A DNA stretch of 64,000 nt, taken from the NCBI GenBank assembly GCA_021234155.1, contig JAJEKV010000010.1:16314275-16378274 (forward strand). The letters run 5' to 3'. Numbering within the stretch: position 1 is the first letter of the stretch; every line of letters begins with the position of its first letter. Source of the stretch: Isoetes taiwanensis. Taxonomy: Eukaryota > Streptophyta > Lycopodiopsida > Isoetales > Isoetaceae. Positions 11,177 through 20,335 of this stretch are shown piece after piece. Under the pieces are notes generated by a model. The model was not told where the DNA came from. It ran no database searches and was given only the letters and a program-made list of their open reading frames with translations. A program made the translations under genes and the position numbers.

Positions 11177-12075
11177 AAGCAAAGACCCCCGATAGGCTTT
11201 ACTACCAGAGGGGTCAGTCCGCGATGAGACAAGTTCCTCCTTATCAACCGGCCTTGCCCCTTCACCCACAGCCAGGTGGGCTCCTGTGCACGGGCCGCAT
11301 TTACGTGGGAACTAAGGTGCTATGCTAGGAGCATCTTCTACACAGCCTTTAGGTCTCTACCCCCCTTCCCACAACAAGGAGATCACAGAGTGGAATACAT
11401 GCAATATCACAGAACAGAGATAGAGAATCATATCAATCTATCTACTTAACATCCAATGTTAGGTTCATTCGTTAGAGTCTCAGATCTAGGGATCTACGAG
11501 GCTTCCAGAGATGATCTAACATACTAAACCGGCATATTGCCATGCCTAAAGACGGTTTTGCACAAATGTAACAACTAGATACCGCTCCTTGGCTTGCTCC
11601 CGATCCTTGGAAGCGCCCATGCTCCTCGATCTTGCCGAAGACAGCTGCTACTCAAGAACTGTTGTGCAAATCCGACTTTTGAACTGGCAATGCGATTTCG
11701 AAGCCTTACCTTGGCGAATTGGCCCGTGAAAGCCCTAATTGCAAAAGAGGAAAGGAAGCTCTAGAAAACCCTAATTGGCAAAGTGAAAGGAGAGCTAGGG
11801 TCTAGGGTTTTAGCCCTTATATAGACCCTATCTAGGTTAGGGCATCCACATGGGCAAATGGCTTTAGGCCATTTGGAAATGGATGAACAAGGAACCTTTT
11901 GTTGTGTATGTTTAATTACATACCCAACATCCAAGGTTGCCCCCTAGGTGCAATCTTTAGCTCCTAGGTGCAACGTTGTCCTACTCTCAAGTACATGTCA
12001 CTTGTGACATGTACGCAGGACGCGGCGAAGATAATATACGTATTGGGCGTTATATATTATCTTTGGAATGTCACA
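11177..12075 (-). repeat. E1 3' LTR, truncated
   Basis: On the minus strand it begins with TGTGACATTCC right after a polypurine tract and aligns with 22937-23834 of the 5' LTR. It ends at GGTCTTTGC against host sequence, about 390 bp before the LTR end inferred from the 5' copy. The breakpoint has CAAAGACC in common with host sequence at about 30671 in unit 2, and 162 bp of host (30662-30823) are missing here. A microhomology-type deletion removing both the LTR end and host DNA explains this. Confidence 0.75.
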
Positions 12076-12088
12076 TTCTCCCCACCTT
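12076..12088 (-). other. E1 polypurine tract
   Basis: AAGGTGGGGAGAA on the minus strand directly precedes the TGTGACATTCC start of the 3' LTR, the standard position for the plus-strand DNA primer of an LTR retrotransposon. Confidence 0.8.
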
Positions 12089-12978
12089 GACTTGATGTCG
12101 CCCTCAAAGCATCACGGCGTCTCCCCCACCTTGGGTACACCAGATATCCTGCAATTACAACACTTACATATCCATATTATATTAATCACCCCAGGTAATT
12201 TTTATAGTTTACTGTAATTGTACTATGGTGAGAGGCTCTTCCGTCCTCTACTTCATAATCGACTATAACAAAATTAACGTCAATTATAGCTTTAAGGTTT
12301 TAACTAAAAAAAACTTCCCGTCGCCTCCTCACAACACATTATGGCAAAACTATGCGTTGTGAGTTCTTGTAGCGCTACCCTCCTGCCGCTCGGTCCTTCT
12401 AGTTGCCTGCAGGATGTACGCTACGTTAGTATATATTTAATTATTATTATAAGGGTTGGTTGTAAGGGAACCACCCATTAAATACAATTATATGGATGCA
12501 AGGCATATCTCTTCGGCATAGGAAGATTATGTTTCTCCCATCCTGGCCGAAAAGATAGCGCCTATATGCCTATATGCCGCTCATGCCTACACCTCTAGTT
12601 GCCCAGCGTGGAGGATATCCTTCCCGTATATGGGGCGTGAAGGATAGATTCCTCCTATCAAAGCATATATGGGGCTAAAGGTGCTTTTCCTATCAATGCA
12701 TCTCTCAATGACCTCCTTTCTCTCGAGGTCGTCTACTCCGCGATGGGGACGTAAGTAGACTTCTAATCTACCTTCCACTCAAACAAGCGGAAACGCGGTC
12801 ATGCCTACATTGACATTACACCACGCCCTAGAGAGCACCGTAGTGGTCTCATCATCGGTAACAACGCATGCAACCCATGCCTAGCATAGGCTGCATCGTG
12901 GATTAGCCTTAGCTACACATGCTTAAATGCAAACCCAAATCGACATGCCTCGAGCGATTTCTTGGTTGCTGATGTCGA
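12089..12978 (-). other. E1 3' non-coding region
   Basis: This lies between the pol stop codon and the polypurine tract. I see no gene in it. A block at 12817-12864 (minus strand: ACCGATGATGAGACCACT, then a CTCTCTAGGGCGTGGTGTA type end) is clearly similar to 42639-42690 at the same position in E2. The flanks have diverged, so the block is conserved. Confidence 0.6.
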
Positions 12979-14056
12979 CTACGCCGGTGACGAAAGCTGA
13001 CCCTTGCATTGCTCCATAAACTCGGGGTACTGTTTCTTAAGATCTGACTCAAGTACCCACGTAGCGTCTTCCACTGGTAAGTGCTTCCACTTCACAAGGT
13101 ATTGGAGGAATTTTGACCTTCTTGTCTTCTTATAAGATCTATTAAGAAGGACTTAGAACGATTTCAATATGCTCGTCCAGTCATTTCTAAAAACTCGTTT
13201 GTCTCCAATATTTCCTCGGGGTTTGGGGTGTGCCTCTTTAGCAAACTTACGTGGAAAACCTTATGTATCTTAAGATGGGCCGGCAAGTCTAACTTGTAGG
13301 ATTGGTTACCTACTCTCTTCTCTATTACGAAGGGTCCAGCCCATCTTGGAGCAAGCTTCTTGCAATTGCCGATCGCGAGCTTGGCCCGCTTGACTTTGAT
13401 CTTCAACCACACTTTGTCTCCCACTTCAAATTCTCTTACCGTCCCTATGTTTGTCTACGATGCTTTTCTGCTTTTGCTTCTTGCTGCAAGGAGATATCCT
13501 CTCACTTCCTCCACCAAGTCTTGCATTTCGAAAAGCATCCGGCGGGAGACTTCCACCTTGGACACAGGGGTTGTGCCAAGTATCCGGGGGTAAGACACGA
13601 TAGCCGTAATTAATCATAAAAGGACTCATCTGCGATGACTCCTGCTTGGTGCTGTTGTAGGCAAACTCTACTAGGTAGATGAAATCATCCCACTTGGATT
13701 GCTTGTTCCATACATAGCTTTAACATATCTTCGATGATCCTGTTTGTCCTCTCCCCCGACCATCCATCGTTTGGGGATGATATGCCGTGCTCATCGAAAA
13801 GCTTCGCCTCGATGGTGGTGAATAGGTCCCGCCAAAAGGCACTCATAAACTTGAGTCTCTATCCGAGATTATCTCCTTGGCATGCCATGGAGCCTAAAAA
13901 TCTCCTTAACAAATAGGTTGGTCGTGGTCTAATGTCAGATTATCGTTGTCCCCACGGCACAAAGTGTGCCATCTTTGACAACTTATCTACTACCACCATC
14001 AAGGCATCTTTGCCCCTTTGCCATTCTTGGGAGTCCCGTAATAAAATCCATACTTA
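12979..14056 (-). pseudogene. E1 integrase core, GPF module and chromodomain
   Basis: Integrase inserts the retroelement cDNA into chromatin. Read on the minus strand, the catalytic region includes the SDRD motif and a STAYHPQT-like motif, then SPFMINYGYR. The C-terminal module follows: WAGPFVIEKR and KIHKVFHVSLLKR (13164-13424). The last ~40 residues (about 13105 to 12979) form a chromodomain half: YLVKWKHLP, DATWVLESDL, then a stop at 12979-12981. Several one- or two-base frame breaks separate these blocks, and the third catalytic acidic residue region is disrupted. The chromodomain places E1 among chromoviruses, whose chromodomains can bind methylated H3. Confidence 0.85.
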
Positions 14057-14272
14057 TCACCTCCCACTTAGCATTTGGCACGCGGGCAATGGTTCCAAGG
14101 CCCCAGGATCCGGAGTCGTTCCGCCTTTGTCCGGCCGGGCATATCCGCACTCTCTAATATATCTTGCTATTTCCTTCTTCATGCCGGGCCAATAATAATC
14201 GCTTCTAATCTTGAAATATGTCTTCATGAACCCCGCATGCCCTGCTATGGGACTATTGTGTGTATCATTCAA
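14057..14272 (-). pseudogene. E1 integrase zinc-binding N-terminus
   Basis: The frame reads NDTHNSPIAGHAGFMKTY then YYWPGMKKEIARYIREC. This matches the HHCC domain of gypsy integrases: both His are visible in THN and GHAG, and one Cys in REC. The second Cys expected two residues later is not in frame, probably because of a small indel at 14120-14140. It follows RNase H and precedes the catalytic core, as in other Ty3 elements. Confidence 0.85.
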
Positions 14273-14287
14273 AATAAGCTTTCTAAC

Positions 14288-14960
14288 TTATGTAAGATTT
14301 TGGTACACACAATTTGTTTTTATAATATAGCAAGTTCCCTTCCTTCTTATAGTGCGGAACATCTCCCTTTCCTTGTCGGTCCTGGCCTCTTTGGAAAGGC
14401 TCGCCCAAACTTCCTTGAAGTCGGTAAGGTCCGGCAATGCTTCCTCAATCTTCTTGCCAAACTCACTTACAAGTGTTGATATGGCGTTACAATGAATTCG
14501 GGTTGCCAAGGGCTTCCCCGAAAGGGCGCCCAAGAACCACATTGAGCTTCCCGGCTTATAACTTATCTCAAAGTCATATTCTTCCAAGAATTCCATCCAT
14601 CTCCTTTGCCTCAAATTAAGGAGCTGCGTAAATATATATTGGAGGCTTTGATGATCCGTGGTCTAACTGGAATTTTCTTCCAAATAAATAATGCCTCCAA
14701 ATTCTTAAAGCCCTTACTATAGCCGGGAGCTCCCGATCATGCGTTGGGTAAGCCGCCGGCTCGGCGTCGTTCAACTTCTTGGAATCATAGGCTACTACTC
14801 TTTCCTCCCCGCATGAGGATTTGCGCTGTCGCTATCCACGCTAGCATCTGTTGCTACAAGCTTATCTTTGGTCGGATCGGCAAGACCAATATCTTGGCGC
14901 CGTCGTCAAAGCTTCCTTTTTAGCGTCTCAAATGCTTTTCGGGCCTTGTTTTGCCAATGG
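14288..14960 (-). pseudogene. E1 RNase H domain
   Basis: RNase H degrades the RNA strand during reverse transcription. The C-terminal part is in one frame (14614-14288) with RRWMEFLEEYDFEISYKPG, the typical end of gypsy RNase H before the tether to integrase. Upstream parts between 14620 and 14960 are recognisable only across broken frames. It is continuous with RT upstream and integrase downstream. Confidence 0.75.
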
Positions 14961-14973
14961 GCTGCCCAATCTT

Positions 14974-15700
14974 TTATCTTCCCACCTTTTGTGAGATCCG
15001 ATTAATCGGCGCCGCTACCTTGGCAAAATTCTTGACAAATCTTCTATAATAGCCCGCTAGCCCTAGGAAGCTCGACTTCATGCGTATTCTTTGGTGCCGC
15101 CAGCCCGATCCGCGGCTTCTATCTTCAAGTAGGTGCGTGGAAATGCCGCCTGCTGTGATCACGTGCCCCAAGTACTCCCACTCTTTCCGTTATGGCGAAG
15201 TGGCACCGATAACCATAAAGAGTTGATGCCTTCTTAACTTTTCAAGCACCTTCCTCAAGTGTTGGGCGTGCTCCTCCACAGGACTTTCTTTGTAAACCAA
15301 GATATCGTCGAAGAAGACTATGATGAAGGAATCTAGAAATTGGCGGAAGACGCCGTTCATTAATCTCATGAATGTTGCTGGTGCATTAGACAATCCAAAG
15401 GGCATAATCTGGAACTCATAGTGCCCATATCTTGTCCTGGAATTTGTCTTATGAATGTCTTCCTCCTTGATCCTAATCACGGTGATATCCGATCCGAGAT
15501 CTATTTTGGAGAAGATCTTTGCTCCCTCTGAATCGATCCATTAAGTCATCCGACCTAGGTAAGGCATACTTATTTTTGATGGTGTGCTTATTTAAGCGGG
15601 CGGTAATCAATGCACATCCTAAGGCTCCCATCCTTCTTCTTCACAAAGAGAATAGGGGGCTCGAGCGGGGAGACACTAGGTCTTATGAACCCTAAGTCTA
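14974..15700 (-). pseudogene. E1 reverse transcriptase
   Basis: The palm lies in a minus-strand frame at 15480-15190: [23 protein letters not shown] and the catalytic box FFDDILVY with both Asp present. The first Phe of that box replaces the more usual Ile/Val/Leu. Fingers with [13 protein letters not shown] lie near 15660-15590 in another frame. The thumb/connection with FLGLAGYYRRFVKNF is at 15171-14974. Frame changes separate the three blocks. The sequence is typical of plant Ty3 chromoviruses. Confidence 0.88.
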
Positions 15701-16390
15701 GCAATTCTTGCAAGCTGCTTCTTTAACTCTGTCAACTCCTCGGTTGACATCCTATAAGGTGCCTTGCTTGTAGGCTTCGGCCCCGTGTTCAAGTGCTATT
15801 TCACACTTTCGACTCCTCTATAGGGAAGTCGCTTAATCTCATCAGGGAACAAGTCGTGAAATTCCTCGATCAACTTTGCTATTGGCCAGGAAGCTTGCTA
15901 GATTCTTTGATCTCTTTATTTCTCTCCGGCTCTCGATCTTGGAGCTCAAGCTTAAGGAGATAGGCCACCTGTTGCTCTTATGCACTTAAGCAATTTTTTC
16001 GCTACTCATGCATTGCATGATTGGGGTTACTTCTTTACCTGCGGATTTCGATGACTTTGCCCTCTGGCGTTGTTAAGGTCACCTTACGTTTCCCACAATC
16101 GATGATTGCTCCTGCTGGTCAAGATATTCCATTCCAATAATGAGATCATACTTGCCTATATTCATGACTTCGCTCCCAATGCAACATTAACACTGGCAAG
16201 TCTACATTGAAGTTTATTCTTCCTTCCAGTATGCCTAATTGCTCCATTGGCTAACACCACCGGCCTGGGCTTGGACTTTAACGGCTTTAACTTCAACATG
16301 CTTACCATCCTAGGGGATGCAAAATTATGATTGCCTTCGAGTCTATCAATACTATAAAGGATTTCTCTTGGGCTTTTCAGGTCGTTGAGA
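15700..16390 (-). pseudogene. E1 protease and gag-pol linker
   Basis: A retropepsin-like region follows gag. Its active-site stretch is visible at 16320-16343 as Asp-Ser, an apparent one-base insertion, then Gly-Asn-His-Asn-Phe-Ala-Ser, equivalent to the DSGSTHNF-type motif of gypsy proteases. YDLIIGMEYL, a usual C-terminal protease motif, follows about 170 bases later. The region is broken by several indels, so the protein is not readable in one frame. Confidence 0.7.
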
Positions 16391-17802
16391 TCACTTTATC
16401 TTGACTTTCGCATTCCCCGTATCAATAGTCGCAAAGATGTGACACTCACCATGGATGTAATCCGTGCTTCGTCGTCGTCTGCGTCCGATGGTGTCTCCCA
16501 TCCCAGCTACGCCAATGCCGCATTCATAATCGGGGCGCTTGTTGGTCCTATGCCTCGGCTGGAAGCATCTGAAACTGTACCGCTTCTCTATACATTCTCG
16601 CTTCTTTTCCTTGGGAATGGACTGCAGAAATTGCCTCACCGCTTGGGAGTAGTTAGACTTGGCTCCTTGCTCCTTGAAGCTTACCTGTTTCTTTTCCTGC
16701 TTGCCACTACTTGTGTTGCCTTGCTTCCCATAATTTGAATTGTACTGCGTCTTGCTAGCTACTGGGCTTGCCGCCCTTGGGCTATAGCCCCCTGTGCTCT
16801 TCCCCTTATCCTGGAAATACTGCTGCCTTGAAGCCTGCTCTTGTGGACCTGTTCCTTGCAAACTTATGGCCTTTGCTTCTGCCTCCGACACAGACTTCGG
16901 GTTTATTGCCCTTACAAGCTTGCGGATCTCATCGTTCAAGCCTTCAATATAGCCTTCCACCGCGATGCTTTTCACTCAACTTTGGCACATAAAGCCTTAG
17001 TCTCATGAATTCCTCCGTATTTCTCGACTGATTTGTTGCCCCTGTTGACCCTATAAAACTGCCGCATCATGTTGCACTTATGTTCTCTTGGTACATAATG
17101 ATGTTTGAACGCTTTGGCAAACTTCCCCGAATTTGCAATCGCCCCTCGCTTTCCCCATGTGCTTTGGCATACCCCTTCCACCAAATTCTGGCTGCACCCT
17201 TTGAGGTTTTTGCATTTGCTACCACGCCTTTGTCTTTATCTTTTTATGCCCATAGGCGTTGCCATACTCACTCATCTCATCCAGCCATGCCTCTACTTCC
17301 ATTCGGATCTGTTTTCCCGAAAACTGCTCTAACTTACGGCTTTCCACACATTACTAAGGGTGAGTCAACTTTCTTCACGTAATCGATGCGTGATCCGCCA
17401 CATCGCGGTTTGGATCCCCGGCGACCTCGTGCCTCTTCTTCCTGCTCTTAGATGCAGTCGTATCCGGCTGGAGCTTGAGGATCAGAGCTAGGAGATCTTC
17501 TCCTTCGCTTCTCTTCCGCCATTTGCCTTTCATTTACCGGGCTGGCGTTTCCGGCAAGGGCACATGCAGTCTGTCCTGTCCTCCTAGCTGCTGCTGCCCC
17601 CAACAGCAATGCCCTTTATGTCGTGGATGTCGGATCTGATTTGGGATAGCTCCTCCTCCGGTGTTACCGCATGGTCAATTCTGGGCGCCAAATTCCTGTT
17701 TGGGCGCCTTGGTGGGAATGCGTCCTTGTTCTCGCTTTTGTGTTCATCAAAGGTTTTTCTAGGTACTCTAGCTGCATGCATATTAGAGTACATTCTGATC
17801 AT
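16391..17802 (-). pseudogene. E1 gag
   Basis: Capsid/nucleocapsid protein that packages the element RNA. The start is probably the ATG at 17802, followed by MHAARVPRKT and a helical TPEEELSQIRSDIHDI stretch. The middle (about 17184-16972) is frame-broken. The C-terminal frame (16975-16391) has GYIEGLNDEIRKLVRAI, a Gln/Ser/Gly-rich basic stretch and a degraded CCHC zinc knuckle (RCFQPRHR...YEC, with some Cys replaced). E2 gag at 37829-39070 matches at GYIEGL and at the knuckle. Confidence 0.8.
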
Positions 17803-18191
17803 TAGTTCTTGTTTTGTGTGTTACGTTGTTTTACTTGTTTATACAATTTGAGGGAGCAATTATATACAAAAAGAGATATATATTATATTCATATATAATA
17901 AGCTTTTACATGCAAATTAATAAACTTTTACTCTTCAAACTTCTTGAGGTAATCGGGGTGGTCCTCCAAAATTTCTTCACTTGGGCGGTACCTAATGATC
18001 TGTTAAGTTCTCGAGGATATTTGTTGACGTTCCTCCTTGAGTATCGCCTCCATGTCTTGAATTCTCCTATCCGATGTATACGCGGTATCCTTTGCCAATA
18101 TGCCCTGCCGCCTATAAGGGATGGCAAAGTCGAAGATGGTCAATGCAATCGCTCTCTTGATCAGGACAACATGGACGATGTTTGGAGGTAA
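17803..18191 (-). other. E1 spacer between ORF-B and gag
   Basis: An A/T-rich stretch (17860-17930, with TATATATTATATTC and ATATATAATAAGC) and about 260 bp more. It may hold the end of the ORF-B transcript and the promoter or leader for gag, but no single signal is decisive. A short frame (18127-17906) has no recognised domain. E2 has an A/T-rich run at the corresponding place (about 36926-36955). Confidence 0.4.
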
Positions 18192-19069
18192 TCATGCATG
18201 GTGTCCAAACCCTGAGAGGGCGATAAGCATAAAGACCCCTTCTTCACCTCTTGGGCTAAATTGGCGGTGAATAACCGCTATTCTTCCGTCCAGCAGCAAC
18301 GGCAGGTAGTATCTGAGCGCCTTATCATGCCCTGTTTCTTCGGCAGACGAGGAAGTTGCCCTGTGCCTTCCCGCGAAGTCATCCACTGGTATCTCCTCTA
18401 GCTCTCTGAAGTCTTGGTGCACCAGCCTCCTTAGGTTGATACTGCCTCCATGCTGCTTCAGGATGGGTGTTGGCGAGCTCGGTAATAATGCTGATGTGGA
18501 CTTGCCTTTGATGCCCATTTGTTCCTGAATTGCCATGAACTCCTCCTCCGAGGGCAATTCCGTTTCGGCCATCATCTGTCTGATGCCTGCGTAAGCCTCT
18601 ATATCTGATGATGTCTCGCCGGTGAAGGTCTTGGCTTCTCTTATGCTGATAGGGAAGTCCTGGGCTTCTCGATCGATGAAGTCGTCGAGATCTGCCTGCT
18701 GTCGTAGAAGGTGTAAAATCTCATCCACCCTAAGGCCTCTGTCGCGGCACTGTGGAAGATTCTTGATGTCGTGAAGGGTTAGATATGCCTCGCCTGCTAT
18801 GAACACCGGCGTCAAGCTTGTAATGCCCTGCCCGAGTGGTGGGGCTCTTCTTGTTGCTCGCAGTCCCTCTTCGAAGCTTTGGATCTGCTGTTCTGCTTGC
18901 TGCCTCTCCTGTTCTAGATCCAAGTCTTCTGGGTCTGATTCGTATTCATCCTCCTCCTCTTCTTCTTGCTCGTACTCGAGTCGCATCCGTTCCTCCTCTG
19001 CTGCGGCCATGGCTATGGGTTCAACTTCTAAAGGTGTCTTGAGGGTTCCCCTATCTGGGTTTGACCCCG
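18192..19069 (-). CDS. E1 ORF-B: acidic accessory protein, unknown family
   Basis: A 272-residue frame from the ATG at 19010, open upstream to about 19069. It starts with an Ala/Glu stretch and a Glu/Asp run (EEEEEDEYESDPEDLDLE), which predicts a coiled coil or acidic helix. A globular part follows with FIAGEAYLTLHDIKNLP, ADLDDFIDREAQDFPI and ETELPSEEEFMAIQEQMG. E2 encodes recognisable counterparts at 36050-36300 (EYLLLDDI, then MDDFIDFTSLELP). The protein is therefore a conserved component of this lineage, not chance. It probably continues ORF-A through one frame change near 19070. I cannot assign a function. Confidence 0.75.
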
Positions 19070-19435
19070 AAGAGATAGAAAGATGGCTACAGCTGCTGTA
19101 TAGGAGAAGTACCTCCTCCTATTGACAGAGATGGACATGTAGTTGGGAAGGCGGACTGCTTTATTCTCTAAGTACTTATCTACATTTGGGATATCTTGCA
19201 GGGCTGACTTGAGGGCAGTGTTAGGTGCAAAATACCCTACACAAGGTGGGAGTTCTACCAGAAAGGGTCCTATCTTGGCATGGAACTCAGACATGATGTT
19301 CTGGTAGAAGGGAGTGGCGTTGATGGTGGCCTCAATGTCAAGTTCCCTTCGGAAGACACTGAAGACAGATTCGATGTCAGCTTCAGCCGCATGAGCTGTG
19401 GCGTTGTACCATCGCTTGAATGAAGAAGTGGCCAT
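19028..19435 (-). CDS. E1 ORF-A: N-terminal part of the second accessory gene
   Basis: I place the start at the ATG at 19435 (MATSSFKRW), because a TATA-like CTATAAAG box lies at 19545-19552, about 110 bp upstream, and because E1' keeps exactly this start. The same frame also opens further upstream at 19534. The protein has SVFSVFRRELDIEA, a Pro/Cys-rich centre and RRYFSYTAAVAIFLSLRG. The last block resembles GQRYLEATFALAILMDQY in E2 (about 35818-35870). Past 19070 the ORF-B frame is open, so A and B are most likely one gene of about 410-450 codons with one indel. Function unknown. Confidence 0.65.
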   Translation of the reverse strand: MATSSFKRWYNATAHAAEADIESVFSVFRRELDIEATINATPFYQNIMSEFHAKIGPFLVELPPCVGYFAPNTALKSALQDIPNVDKYLENKAVRLPNYMSISVNRRRYFSYTAAVAIFLSLRGQTQIGEPSRHL

Positions 19436-19544
19436 GAGCACTGAGGAGCTGGGGATGATGCATGCGAAAGCGGCCCTAAGGATCAGAGAAATCGGCTTGG
19501 AGCAGAGAGCGAGGTTGGAAGGTGCAAATGACACTTGGGTTCCC

Positions 19545-19552
19545 CTTTATAG
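19545..19552 (-). promoter_or_regulatory. TATA box of the E1 ORF-A/B gene
   Basis: CTATAAAG on the minus strand, about 110 bp before the ATG at 19435. It is conserved at 49175-49182 in E1'. The three palindromic motifs lie 160-650 bp further upstream. Confidence 0.55.
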
Positions 19553-19714
19553 GCAAAACCCTAATTTTGGGAAAATTTTTAGGTTTACAATTCTCGACTT
19601 TCTCGAGGTCTAGAGGTATGATTTATAGGCTAACGAGCTTGGAAATGCTCCTAAGGGGTCCCTAAGCAATGATTTTGGTTCGTCTAAGGACAACTTGGAT
19701 CAATTCGGACGAGA

Positions 19715-20196
19715 CCACTCACACCGTGCGGGGTGGGATCGGTTTGCAAACCGAATGGGTTGGGGCGCACTCTGTGAGGGGTGGACTGCTGTTTAGGTCA
19801 CTAATGATGCTAAACTAGAGAACTAAAGACATAATCCTGGATATCTCATCGAGATAGATAGGATTGAGCCTTTACTCGCCTTATTTGGGCAAGTTGTGGT
19901 GGAGTTTGGGGTTCGACCACTCACACAGTGCGCCAGGGTGGGATCGGTTTGCAAACCGAACTGGTTGGGGCGCACTCTGTGAGGGGTGGAGCTCCATTTG
20001 ACTCGGCGTTGGCCAATTTGGACAGATTAGGGGTCAATTCCTACTAACTAGGATGAGTTAGGTCGAATAGTATAGCTACTTTCTGCATTTAGGCAAGATT
20101 TGGCACCAAACCATGCTCAACCACTCACCACAAGGCGCCCGAGGTGGGAATCGGTTTGCAAACCGAATGGGTCGGGGCGCACTCTGTGAGGGGTGG
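19715..20196 (-). promoter_or_regulatory. Three palindromic motifs upstream of ORF-A
   Basis: Copies at 19715-19784, 19917-19989 and 20121-20196. Each has an outer stem (CCACTCACA..GTGCGCC against GGCGCAC..TGTGAGGGGTGG) and an inner 14-bp perfect palindrome CGGTTTGCAAACCG (19740-19753, 19945-19958, 20152-20165). Palindrome centres are 205 and 207 bp apart, while the DNA between copies is unrelated. They lie between the H3-like gene stop and the ORF-A TATA box. Dimeric transcription-factor sites, transcript-end hairpins or recombination sites are all possible; position favours a promoter-upstream role. Confidence 0.7.
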
Positions 20197-20335
20197 GATC
20201 AAAATGCCTGGTTTGTTCCGAATTTTGCTATTTCTAAATGTAGAATTCGGCAATACACCCTATTTAAACTCGATTCGACTTATTTATTTATCAAAATTAT
20301 AGACTTATACCAAAGAAAAGGTCATTTACAATAGT

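Noticed and set aside
13302-13613. Plus-strand frames across E1 pol
   Set aside because: They are opposite-strand shadows of the integrase domains read on the minus strand.
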